From Diphasiastrum complanatum (Eukaryota > Streptophyta > Lycopodiopsida > Lycopodiales > Lycopodiaceae), in assembly GCA_029204225.1 (NCBI GenBank), contig CM055095.1, positions 55,736,593 through 55,800,592 on the forward strand: a stretch of 64,000 nucleotides of DNA, in the 5' to 3' direction. Under the pieces are notes generated by a model. That model had not been told where the DNA came from. It saw only the letters and a list, made by a program, of their open reading frames with translations, and searched no databases. This document shows positions 23,301 to 36,300 of the stretch, piece by piece. Position numbers and translations under genes: made by a program. Every line of letters begins with the position of its first letter. Position 1 is the first letter of the stretch.

Positions 23301-26300
23301 TATAAATGTACGAAAGCTAATGTGGGCGTATATTCATACATTTGACTTGCACCTACTCTTGGGCACAAATAAGAATGTTGTAGCATGGTCCAGCCTAGAT
23401 TCATCAATATATTTTTGTGGCATATTAGCAGAAATGCAGTTCTTGTTTGAGATCTTTGTCCAAGTTGCGGCCAGCTGGTTTGAGTTGTTTCTTTCTATCT
23501 TTAGTGGTGCACTCTAACTGCCAGCTGCATTCTCTAGTTCGGAGCAAGCTAAAGTGATTATGTGCTATGTTTCTTATGTTTCAATCGGGAGATATGGACT
23601 TCAGGCGATTTTCTTTGCTCTTCTAGTGCCAACCTTCATCATGGTTGAGTCTTCCCCTCATATCTAGAGAATGATAGAAATTCAGCACATTGGTTTTTAT
23701 ATGAATGCATGAAATGCTATGGTCAATGTAGTTTTACACGTGCACTGCACCTAGTCTTGTGTGCCTGTAAGAAAGCAAGAGTCAAGTCACCAAGATCTAG
23801 CTATCAATCAATCTCCACAGAAAACAAGAGAGAAGAGGATGGGCGCCCTACTCTAAGAGAGAGAGAGAGAAAACAGCAACAAGAGCAATGCTTAGCCAAA
23901 TTGTAAAGTGTGACACAATAAGCCAATATGTACTTTACCTACTTCCTGACTGTAGGGCACCCCCAAAAGTCAAGATAGGGCCCCTAAACCAAATTAGACC
24001 CCTAAGGACCCACGAGTCAGTACATGACCAAAATTGGATCCAACTGAACTTAAGACAAACTTAAGATGGCCTAAATAACTAAATACCCATGGTTACACAA
24101 ATCTCGACCTTTTGGGTCAAAGTAACTTGTGGATTAACTTCAGCATAGTCATTTATTTCTAACACCCTCCTTAAATGACAATGCAAAAACTGAAATCTTC
24201 ACTATGTAATAAAACTACCACGTGGTATTAAATTTAAAGCTTTGCATAAAGCTTCAAATCTGACTCTAGGCAATGTCTTAGTGAAGAGGTCTGCAATATT
24301 ATCCTCTGTAGGACAATACTCAAGTAAAATGTTGCCATCATGAAGTCTCTCCCGAACAAAGTGATAATGGATCTCGATGTGCTTCGTCCTCGCATGAAAA
24401 ACAGGATTCCCTGCAATGGCAATAGCACTTTGACTATCACTCAAGATAAGAGTGGCTGAGGGCTCCCCAAACTTCTTGTCAACAAGTAGTTTTCTCAGCC
24501 ATAAACACTTTGTTGTGGCTGAAATATCGCTCTATATTCTGCCTCACTAGAAGAAGTAGCAACAGTGGGCTGCTTTTTACTTGACCACAAAATTGCAGAA
24601 TTTCCATAGGAAAAGCAATGTCCACTTGTAGAGCGTCTAGTGTCTTGATCTTCACCCCAATCCGAGTCACTAAAACCAACCAAAGATGCATCATCACAAG
24701 CAGGAAAAACCAGTCCATGACTTCTTGTTCCTTGAAGATATCGAAAGATCCTCTTCAATGCTTTCCAATGTGATGTCATCGGGGCATGCATGAATTGACT
24801 CATGAGTGAGACACTATAAGAAATGTCCGGTCTTGAATTACATAGGTAAAAGAGACAGCCAATAGCTTGACAATATAAAGTAGTATCAAATGGTTCATCA
24901 TCAACTTGACTACCTTCTTTCAGGCCTATCTCCATAGGTGTAGCAACCGGCTTGCAATCTTCCGTCTTGAACCGCTTCAAAATCTGCCCAATGTACCGTT
25001 CTTGAGAGATGAAAATTCCAGCCCTTTTTTGTAGAAATTCAAGACCAAGATAAAAGTGCAATAGGCCTAAATCTGAGGTTTCAAAAACCATACCAAGATC
25101 AAGTATTACGACATCAATTTGCTGCTCATTACTTCCCGTAATAATATCATCAACATAAAGCAAATTAATGATGATATAATCTGAAGTACGCTTGACATAA
25201 AGAGTAGATTCGCTAGGACTATTAGTAAACCCTCGATCACAAAAGTAGGCATGTATCTTTTGATACCACATCCTCGGAGCTTGCTTCAGTCCATAAAGTG
25301 CCTTCTTGAGAAGACAAACTTTATCTTCTTGGCCTTCAACCAAAAAACCATCAGGTTGTTGAAGGTACACTTCCTCATTGAGATCACCATTGAGGAATGC
25401 TGTCTTTATGTCAAGTTGCCGCAAATACCAACCAAAATGGGCAGCCAAAGAGGTTACTACCCTCACGGTAGTCATCCGAGCAGTAGGAGAAAAAGTCTCC
25501 TCATAATCAATCCCCTTTTGCTGAGCATAGACTTTGGCAACGAGCCTTGCCTTGTACCTTTCAATGGTACCATCTGCCTTATAATTGATTTTGTATACCC
25601 ATTTAATCTACTCAAAAAATTTGCAGCAAACAAAGAGCTGAAAGTAGGAGCACAAGATGTCTTTCAATCTGCAACCAAAGTGCCCAAAAGATAATGGAAA
25701 GATGGTTGTCTTTCTGCAGAAAAAACCAGCTTCTTGAAAATTAGGTTAGCTTCGATTGAAGACTACACCGAAACCCAATTAGGAAGCCAAATAGTGTGAT
25801 CAACACACACTCCGATAGGGCTGTTGGAAGCACCCTACTGCTCGCTGAGAATCCGCAAATTTCCAGCCACAAGTTGACCTAACCCTGAATAGGGTTTGCT
25901 GAATTTTGGGCGCTCTCCTACACAAATGCAAACCTAAAAACAAAAACAGCAAGGTAAGAAGGCTCCAACACCAAAAATCAGTAGCAGATTTTTGGGCGCT
26001 CTCCTCCAAACAAAACTTGCTGAAAACTGGTTGCATAAAAATCAGATTTGAGATTTTGATTTCTGGGTGCCACAAATTGCTCCTCCAAGATGTGTGATGG
26101 GCGCCCTCCTTCAACCTGAAAAGAGAGACAAAAGCTGATCCAAACTCAACTTGGAAAGATCAGCAGGATGCTGAAATTTCAGAATAAAAAGCAGAGAAGC
26201 TCCTCTTCTGATAGGGCGCCAACATACAAGCTTGCTGCAGATCCAGTAGCTCTGATACCATGTAGGAAAGCAAGAGTCAAGTCACCAAGATCTAGTTATC

Positions 26301-29300
26301 AATCAATCTCCACAGAAAACAAGAGAGAAGAGGCTGGGTGCCCAACTCTAAGAGAGAGAGAGAGAAAACGACAACAAGAGCAATGAAGAGCAATGCTTAG
26401 CCAAACTGTAAAGTGTGACACAATAAGCCAATATGTACTCTACCTACTTACTGACTGTAGGGCACCCCCAAAAGTCAAGATAGGGCCCCTAAACCAAATT
26501 AGACCCCCAAGGACCCGCGAGTCAGTACATGACCAAAATTGGGTCCAACTGAACTTAAGATGGCCTAAATAACTAAGTACCCATGGTTACACAAATCTCG
26601 ACCTTTTGGGTCAAAGTAACCTATGGATTAACTTCAACCTGGTCATTTATTTCTAACAGTGCCAATGATGTGAGGAGGAGTGATGTAGTATTGGTCAAGG
26701 CTATACATGATGGGTATGGTCTGGTGCTCTCTGGGCGAACTCTATAGAGTTGAAGATTGTACTCATTGTTGTTATGTTGAGGCATTTTCCTAGACTTGAC
26801 GTTCATATACTTTTTGTCGTATTAGTGGACATGCAGTTTTTGTTTGAGATCTCAAAATGATTGGAACATCGTACTAACAAGAACCACCATTGGGAACACC
26901 GGCCTCTGCCTGAGGTATAGCAACTAAATCATCAGCTAAACATCTCAATAGAATATGTATGTGCCTTACGAATCATTGGAGGAACACCTGCCTCTGCGTG
27001 TGTTGCAGGAACCAGAATATCACCTAAATGATCCAGTGGCTGTACCTAATTCACAACAAGATGTGATTAATTTGAATATGCTTGTGCATATCTTGTGGCT
27101 CATCTGTCTAGATATCCCATCTAGACATATAGGTAACTCATACTTTGATCTTGTAGTCATATATATGATAGAAACTTGTGCCCCTACCGCATGTGGTGTT
27201 TACCTGGATTCCCTGCTATCACTTAATCTGGAACATATTCTGACTCATTTGCATATGCTTGTGCTTGATATGTAGACACCTACGCCTGTGCCTCATCTGT
27301 AGATATTGGTATGTCATGTGTAATCGTTCTGTCTCATCTGTAGAAGTTGTGCCAGCTGAACATGCATGTCTCACTATTGTGCGTGGCTGTCTCAAGAATT
27401 TGCCATTCTTAGACGAGGAATAGTGGTCCAAAATTTCTCAGAAAATAAAAGAGTTAAAAAACAGGATGAACTGCCAAAAATTGAAAGAAACTGGAAATTT
27501 TGGTATCAAAATTCTACACATGGAATCAAGATATGTTAAGTGCATTAGGAGCATCCCATTAATAAGAAGATCAATGATACTCGAAGATCAATGATACACG
27601 GATTTCTTGAACAAGGCAATAAATTTATAGCATTGAAAATTTTCAGACATTGGCAAAAGTGGGTTTTTTGGTGCCCTATCTCCTGCTACTCAAAAGCAGA
27701 GCTTGTTTGTATTCTTGTTTGCCCAGCAGAGAAAATGAAAATGAAAATCCAATCTCTATAGAGAAAGCTAGAGCAAAAACCTTTATTGATGACTTCTCAC
27801 GCAAGATTTGGTTTTTTTCTTGAAGCAAAAATCTGAAGCATTCAAGTACTTTCAGCATTTCAAAGCTTTGGCAGAAGAACATTCAGGAAAGAAGATAAAG
27901 ATGCTCAGGTCAGATGGTGGTGGAGAGTTCATTAAGACAGAATTTGTGGAATTCTGCAAGGCCAATGGAATCAAAAGGCAGCTTACAGCTCCTCATACCC
28001 CTCAGCAAAACAGCGTAGCCGAGAGAAAGAACCGAACTATTGTGGAGTGTGCAAGGTGCATCCTCAAGGCAAAGGGGTTGCCCAACTCTTTTTGGGGCGA
28101 GGCAATGCACACAGCGGTGTTTTTGTTGAATAGAAGAAGATCAAACGCCTCCTATGGAGGAACATGAGAAGGAGGGTACCATTGAATCCAATACTTGATG
28201 ATCCACATCCATATATTGGGGAGTCTCAGGATGATCATATGAGTGATTAAGAGGAAGAATCCGAGGAGACTAGGAAGCGAAAGGAAAGGGGCAAAGCTTG
28301 TTGAGTCCTATTCATCGTCTTCATCACCAACTGCAAGGAAGAAGTTTCCCAAGTGGTATTGGCAAACTGTGCAGGATGGTTTGATATTGGATGAGGGAGA
28401 GAGCAACAATCCTCACAGGCAAGCCCAGCTGCATGGACACCAGGAGACAAACTATGCACTAATGACCACTATTTTGGATTCACAAGATCCGCATACATTC
28501 GTTGAGGCAGCAGATGAGAAGATATGGCAACATGCCATGTAAGAGGAGTACGACTCCAAGAATGATATATGGGACTTGGTGAAGTTACCAAAAGGAAAGC
28601 GTCCTATTGGGTGTAAATGGGTCTATAGGACCAAATACAAATCGGATGGGAGCATCGAAAAGCATAAGGCAAGGCTGGTGGCCAAAGGCTATGCACAACA
28701 GGAGGGCTTGGAACGTTTGCACCTGTAGCTAAGATGACGTCTATTAGGTTGGTTTTAGCATTGGCTGCATTTTTTGATTGGGAGGTCCATCAAATGGACG
28801 TGAAGAGTGCTTTTCTCAATGGACAATTGGCCGAAGAAGTCTACATGGACCAGCCACAAGGCTTTGAGGCTGAACTATGGTATGCAAGCTTAGAAGGCCT
28901 TGTATGGTTTAAAACAGGCACCCAGGGCCTGGTATAGTCGTATTGACGACTATTTTGCCAAGGAGCAATTTATAAAGAGTCATTCAGATTGCAACTGGTT
29001 CGTGAAGGAGGAAGATGGGAACATTGTCTTGATAGTTCTCTATGTGGATGACCTGGTCACAATGGAAGCTGATTGAAAAGGTGAAGGCTCATTTATCAAA
29101 TGAGTTCGAAATGAAAGATTTAGGTCTAATCCACTATTGCCTAGGCATGGAGGTTTGGAAAAAGCAAAATTGTGTGTTTATTTCCCAAGCTAACTATGCA
29201 TGTGAAGTCTTGAACAGGTTCAACATGCAGGATTGCAAACCCGTATCTACTCCCATTGATACTGGCAGCAAGCCATCTAGAGATGATGGTTGTGGACGAG

Positions 29301-30268
29301 ACTCTTTATAGGCAACTGGTTGGTAGCCTGATTTATCTTACCACTACGAGACCAGACATTTCCTATGCGGTTGGTGTAGCTAGCCAGTCTCTGAGTTCCC
29401 CAACTGAAGCCCATTGGAAAGCAACTAAGAGGGTTTTTAGGTATGTCAAAGGGACAACCTGTTATGGGATTGAGTACACAGATGACGGGAAGCTCTAGCT
29501 TGGAGGCTTTACCGATTCGGATTGGGTTGGTGATAGGGATGATCGGAAGTCGACCACAGGTACACATTCAACCTTGGCTCTGGGGCCATTTCTTGGTGCA
29601 GCAAGAAACAGCCCATCGTTACCTTATCGTTGACAGAGGCTGAGTACCGGGCAGTGGCGAAAGCTACTTGCAAGGCTATATGGCTTAGGAGACTTCTTGG
29701 GGAGGTGCAGATCCCACAAGATGGTCCTACTATTCTTTATTGCGATAGCTAGAGTTGTATCCAACTAGCCAAAAATCCTGTGTACCATGCTCGTACGAAG
29801 CATATTGAGGTGGATGAACACTTCTTACGAGAGAAGATATAAAGTGGAGAAATTCAGCTCGAGTATTGTGATACCAATGATCAAGCAGCAGATATCTTTA
29901 CTAAGGCTCTTAGTAGAGAAAAGTTTGAAAAGTTTCGTAGCATGCTAGGTGTTGGTATGAACAAAATAGCAATTAAGGGGGGGTGTTGAAATATAATGCC
30001 TATTTTGCCCCTTATGGTTTGTATACTTGTAACTTGTAAGTTCTGCATTAGATATGGGGGTAAAACATTTATGTACATAGTACACCCCACTTGTGCTAAT
30101 TAGGCAAGTAATAACAAGTAGGTTGAGGAGTCAGGACCCATGTGGGTTCTAGAGCTAAAACTAGAAAGATACCACCTCTATACATTACATGCTATATGTG
30201 GCCCTTAGTTTGGAGGGGTTTCCACGCCCTACTACTTTACTAATCATTCAAGTTGTGTGAGCTTTGAA

Positions 30269-30306
<38 letters not shown>

Positions 30307-33300
30307 CTTCTACTCCATAGCTGGTTTTTTCAAGCTTTCATAGTGTGCTTACTATGTTGTTATGATACTTCATAGGTAGGCCTTGGATTTTGTCACCGCT
30401 ATGTCTAGGAGATAAGTTTGGACACTTCCATCCTAGGTGGTCACGCGTCGTCGGCAGGACCGTGCTTGATGGGACCCACTATGCTATGCCTATTTAGTGG
30501 TGGGATTTCCATTCACTCAGTCTACCCGGGAGTTGGTGGATGGAGAACACGTGCATGAGCCAAGATGTATCTCCAGGCCAGGAGATGCGTCCAATGCATA
30601 GGGGTGGGTCGGTTGTGACCTTATGGATGGGCGGATACGGTGCGTCGTCACTAGTATGGGGTGTGTAGTAACCTTCAAGGCAATCGGAGATTCATGGGAG
30701 TTGTAACATTTGGTATCAGAGTTGCCGATTTTCTATAAGGTGCACTAGTTCCCTTTTATGCCCTTGCGGTTTGAAATTCCTTTAAGGCGATTGTGGCTAT
30801 TGGGTTGTATAATCTTATTTCAAGTTTATTCTTGAATTGGGTGAACTCTTTTGGGTTGAGAACTAGTTGTAAACTGGTTTCTGTTAAGTTTATTATCTTT
30901 CCTTATGAACCTTTCCTTGGTTCTTGAAAAGAAAAGATGTAAGCTTTGGTTATCCCCTTTTCTTTTAAAGTATAGATTTATTAAAAGAAATGTGGTCTAA
31001 ACTTTTTTTATTTAAGTTTGTTTGGAACCCCCCTTACTCCTTTCTTTTTCAAAAAAAAATAAGGGAGGAGGAAAATTTTGGAATCTGCGGGCCTGCGGTC
31101 GCCCGACCTGCAAACGTCTGTCTTGGGCCCGGATTCCAAAAAAAAATTGAATCATGACAGACCGTACGGTCCTTGTCAGACTGCACGGACTCTGTCAGGT
31201 CTTCTTTTTGTAGCACGGCAGGGGGCTGTTTAGATGAGCAGGCAGGCTGCGCCGCGCAGCTGCTGCGCGACTGCCTGGCCTTTTTTTTCTCTTTTTTTTT
31301 TAAGAGGGGGGGGAGGGGGAAGCTATTGCACGTACTCCTCTCCTTGAAATCAGTGTTGTGACAGCAGGGGAGGGGAGGCAGCGTGCTTCCCCACGGCCCC
31401 ATTCACTTGTTTTTCCTAAAAAACCTTTGAAAGAAAAGTTTAAAGATGATATTAAAACTTAAAAAGTAAGTTTAAGCTTAGTTCTTAAGTTGAAAACTTG
31501 AAAATTCAAGTTGACAATAGCTTAAATCTTTTGCTTAAATGAATCCAAGCCAAATCTTGTTCTAGCTGTCCTTTTTGAACGTGCAGGTCTTTCCTCCTCT
31601 GTACATGTAAATCTCCAAGGCTTTGGAGGAGAGAAAGATACGTAGGAGTTTGGAAGAGAGAGTTAAGCCTTAACTAAATTTTATGTCCTATTGGAGTCCA
31701 TGGGCCATGTGGCACCTTGAGGTGGCCCCACATGGTAAGAAGAGCTAGAAGGGACAAATGGGGCCTTTCTTGGGCCCCACTTGTCCTTTGTGCATGGAGG
31801 CTAGGGAGAGGCTTTGGAGCGGGGTTAAAGGAGTGTACGTTCACACTCCTTCAACGCATTTTCATAAGTTGCTTTTGAGTGCTCCCTAGGCTCAAGTTTT
31901 GTTTATTTTCTTGGGATTTTGTGCTATAGTTGCCAGTTTTTAACGGTTTGGAAACCGTTGCTCCTCGTTTTTCCTCTAGTTTCTTCCTACACGCTGATGT
32001 TGCCATGGACACCCCTATGGATGTTACCCAGGCTCCAAGTCTCGCGAGGACTGACATGGAGCAAATGACGCGTGCGATAAATCTGTTGCAAGAACAGATT
32101 GTCGACATGTGCGCTAAGCATGAATGGGCGGAGACCGAGTTGAGGGCTATGTCCCAATCTCGGCAAGCACTCCTCAACCCGATGTTTACCCCGTAGTTTT
32201 TTATTGGGGAGAAAAAGGACAGACACCAGGATGTGGTACATTGCAAATGGGGACGAAACCCTTGGATGTCTATTTGCAAGACTTCCAAGAAGCTGCTTCG
32301 CGATTTGTTAATCGCATTGACGGAGTTCTCCTTAAGCTGCATTTCATATTGGGCTTGCTTAAAGAATATCAATTGGAGGTCCGCCGCAATCAGCCACAAT
32401 CCCTTGAGGATGCTGTGCGTTTCGCTCAAATTTTGGACAATACGCACACCGCAAAGAGCAACAGAAGCCTGAATCCAAAGACAAACCCTCTTCGGGTCCT
32501 TCAGGGCAAAGAGAGAGTTGTTGACGAAGCTTCCCCTTCGGGAAAGAAAAAGAAGTGCCCTTGGTTGGAGAGAGCTGACTTTGACAAGGCCAAAAGCGGC
32601 AGGTTGTGTTTTTCCTGCATGGAGTAGGGGCACCTTTCGAAGGACTGTCGAAGAAACAGAAGAAGGGAGGCCGTTCTTTCAATCCAAGTAATTCTTCTAT
32701 TTCTTGTATTGATGTATCCTTTACGCATGAAACTGTTTTTACGATTGTTGTTTTAATACTGCAGTATTTGGACCTCACGACCTCATTCGTATGAGTGGGT
32801 TAGACGACATTTTGATTTATAGTAAGACTCTCGAGGAGCATGAGGCGCATTTGCGTACAATCTTAGATAATCTAAGGCAGGCAAAGCTTTGTGCTAAGGA
32901 GTCTAAGTGTGAGTTCTTTCAGACAAGCTCAAGTACTTGGGACATATCGTTTCCGATCGAGCTCTTGAGATCGACTACGATAAGGTCCAGAAAGTTCGTG
33001 ATTGTCCTATCCTGAAAACCATTAGGGAAGTTAAATCTCTTTGGGCTTCACATATTTTTTCCATAAATTCATTAAAGAGTATGCCTTAATTGCATTGCCT
33101 CTAACGAATCTTCTTAAGGGAGTGAAGAAAGCCAAAAGAAAAACTAAAAAGGGCATTAAGAAGAAAGCTGGAAGGCGTTTGAAAATCAGTTCACGTGTTA
33201 CTTGGACCGATGAACTTAATCAAAGCTTTGAGGCTTTGGAGATGTTAGTGTGTATAGCCCCTATCTTACACATAGTGGACCCTAGCAGACCTTTCTTGGT

Positions 33301-36300
33301 GGAAACGGATGCTAGTGACTATGAGGTGGGTGCAGTCCTTTACCAGGATTGTAGACCTATGGCTTTCGAAAACAAGAAGTTGGACCCAGCTCAAAGTAGA
33401 TATTCTACTTATGAGAAGGAAGTTTTTGCTGTCATCAATGCGTTAAAGATCTGGAGACATTATTTGTACGGATAATTCATGGTTATGACGGATCACGAGT
33501 CTCTTAAGTATATCTGTGATGCCTCGGACCTTAGGGGTCGTAAGGCCCGTTGGTCATAACTCATACAAGAGTTCAAATTCGACATTAAGTACCGTCGTGG
33601 TACGTCAAATTGTGTCGCTGATGCTTTGAGCAAGATTGGAGAGGTTAATCAGTTATGCTTTGCTGAGTTCCAATCCGAATTGTATCTTTCTTTGCGAGAC
33701 CTTTGTCGGATCGATGAGTATTTTGGTCGTATTTGGCAAAAAGTCCTGGCAGGAAGCTCTATTTTGAGAAATAATCTTGGAAAGTAGGATTCCAAGAGGT
33801 CTTGCGAAGAGAAGATACTTGATGAATATTCTATTTGGAATGGATTTCCGTAGAGGAAAAGTTTGTGTGCCAAATATCGCAGACATTAGGGCCCAAAATC
33901 CTGCATGAGGGCCACGATAACCCCAGTGCGGGACACCCTGGCATGTAGAGGACACTTGACCTTGTTAAAAGAGAATTTTATTGGCAAAAAATGAAAGGTC
34001 ATGTCGAAGCATTTTATCACAAAGCTATCTGAATACAACGCCAAGCACACCCAAGTAGGCTCCCAAATATCCACTTTATTGATTTCTCTTCAAAGTACAT
34101 GGCAAACTATCCACATAAACACATAAGAGCATTGCTGTTAAGTCTCCTCCCAGCCACTTGCTGCATAGATTATGATGAGGAATCCCTCTCTTTCCTCAAG
34201 CACCCACTTAACACTGACCCTTTCCTAACGTCGACACATGGCGAACCCCATGCACAATTGACACTTGCCACTTGGCAATACCCTGACACATTGGCAAGCG
34301 AGTAGGAGGACTGTCCGACCCGTGTCACTCATGCACTGGACCAACTGTCCCAATGAGCATATGACACGTGTCCCGTTGACCGGTCAACTCTCCTACTTCT
34401 TAGGAGTTCAGTCCAGCAGCCTCTAAATTAAGATTCAGTACCCTATACAAAATATAAGTAGAACAACAAGTTACCAGAAACTTGCTATTTACATTTTTAC
34501 AAAACACCACAGGCCGGTGTGAGCCATTAATATTTACAAATTTACAAGTCTGACGTGTTCACATTGAGGCAAGAATATAAGTACATAACATTCCTTCCCT
34601 CAAGGAGCATCGTCCGCGATGGTAAAAGAAGAGTACTGTGCATGCAAATCGCGCGCGGTCTCCCAGGTAGCATCAATGAGAGGTCTACCGTGCCACGCAA
34701 CCAAGTACTCATGGATTAGACGGTTTCTAAGCCGTCTCTCTCTCCGGTCCAATACTCTGTCAGGTCCGTGCATCACCTCTCCTCCATGCTCCTAAAACAA
34801 TACAAGTCCAGCGGTTAGCAAGTTATCACCCTCATGTAAAACCCTCTTTAAGCATGAAACATGAAAAACGGGATGAAACTTACAATCCTGAGGCAACGCT
34901 AGTTTATAAGCAACATCATTAAGCTTTTTAGTTATTTTCCAGGGTCCACAAGAATGCGGGGATAACTTGTAACACTTCCCTGTCTTAAGAGAAGTTGAGT
35001 CGTTTGGAATAAGGAGAAACACCATGTCTCCTTCCTCGAACTCTCTTGGTGTCGATCCCGATCAACAAATGTCTTTGCGCAATCCATCGCCTGTTTCACA
35101 TTTTTCTTGGCTAACTCAAGCATCTGTACCATGTGAGTTAGAAAGTCAACAACACTAGGCACTCTGTGAGGTATCCCTATCGTAATTGGACTAGCTGGCC
35201 TAAAACCATAATTCAATTTGAAAGGACTCATCTTAGTTGAAGCATTTTTTTTATCATTATAAGCAAACTCCAACAATGGCAAATATCTCTCCCATTGCGT
35301 TTGCTTAACACTTACGTATGCCCTAAGCATGTCCTCCATAAAATGACCCGTAAAGCGTGGATCTCTATTAGACACTATGGATGATGGTAACCAATGAAGT
35401 CTGAACACATGTTGTATAAATAGATCAGCTACCCTAGGTGCATCAATCTTAATATGGGTTGGAATGAAATGAGCCATTTTTGTGAGTTTGTCAACCACAA
35501 CCATTATGGTATCATGTTGAAGCTGCGTACGAGGCAAGTGTGTAATAAAGTCCATCGATACACTCTCCCATCTTCCCTCTGGAATAGGCAAAGGATGTAA
35601 CGATCCAGGAACTTTAATCCTTTCGACTTTGTTAACTTGACACTTAAAACAATGTGCCACATAACTATGAACATCTTTATTAATCTTAGGCCACTAGAAA
35701 CTACGTCGGATCAACTCACAAGTCTTATCCACACTAGGATGACCTGCACTAGGGCTATGATGACAGGAATGCAAGATTTTCCTATGTAGCTCCTCACAGG
35801 TTGGAATGAGAAATTTGCCATTCCTCTTAACAAAACCATCTTCTATGGTATACTTAAGATAAGTGTGAGCAAAGGGAAGAGCTCTTCTCTTGAGACTCTG
35901 CATGGCCATGACTCACCTCAAGCTCCACTTTCTTACACTGAGGATCCTCTAGTTGAGCCTTCTTTATCTCAACCAATAGGTCATTTTCAATGACCACAAA
36001 TGACATTTTATACACTATTCGAGACAATGCATCAGCCACTCTATTTTCTGCCCCTTTCTTATACCGAATTTCCATATGAAATTCTTGCATAAGTTCAGAC
36101 CATCTCGCCTGTCGGCCTCTGAGATCGGTCTGTTTGGAAGCTTGCCCTTGTCCTTGCCCTTGCCATTGGCCTTTAAACTTCTTGAATTTGCGCTTACCCC
36201 AAGGCATTTGGCCCCCTTGGCCTTGACCACTCAAGGTTCTCGCAGCAAGTTCATGAGACTTCTTCCCATCTTCATAATAAAGAGCCATCTGAATGGCATT

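Larger units (their letters stand above)
23766..26658 (-). mobile_element. Ty1/copia element B with paired LTRs and 5-bp target duplication
   Basis: 2893-bp minus-strand element with LTRs at 26261-26658 (5') and 23766-24164 (3'), flanked by the same 5 bp GTGCC at 23761-23765 and 26659-26663. A perfect initiator-Met primer-binding site abuts the 5' LTR and a polypurine tract abuts the 3' LTR. The internal part is only about 2.1 kb: the leader is joined directly to reverse transcriptase, with gag, protease and integrase missing. It sits in intron 7 of ARMC8, antisense to the gene. Confidence 0.92.

Noticed and set aside
31049-31402. 117-codon minus-strand ORF in a GC-rich patch
   Set aside because: Lies in the untranslated leader of gypsy element D and shows low-complexity Lys and Pro runs only.
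32201-34053. gypsy element D as a functional autonomous element
   Set aside because: Stop in the gag knuckle, deletion of protease and half of RT, further frameshifts, and loss of the integrase core.
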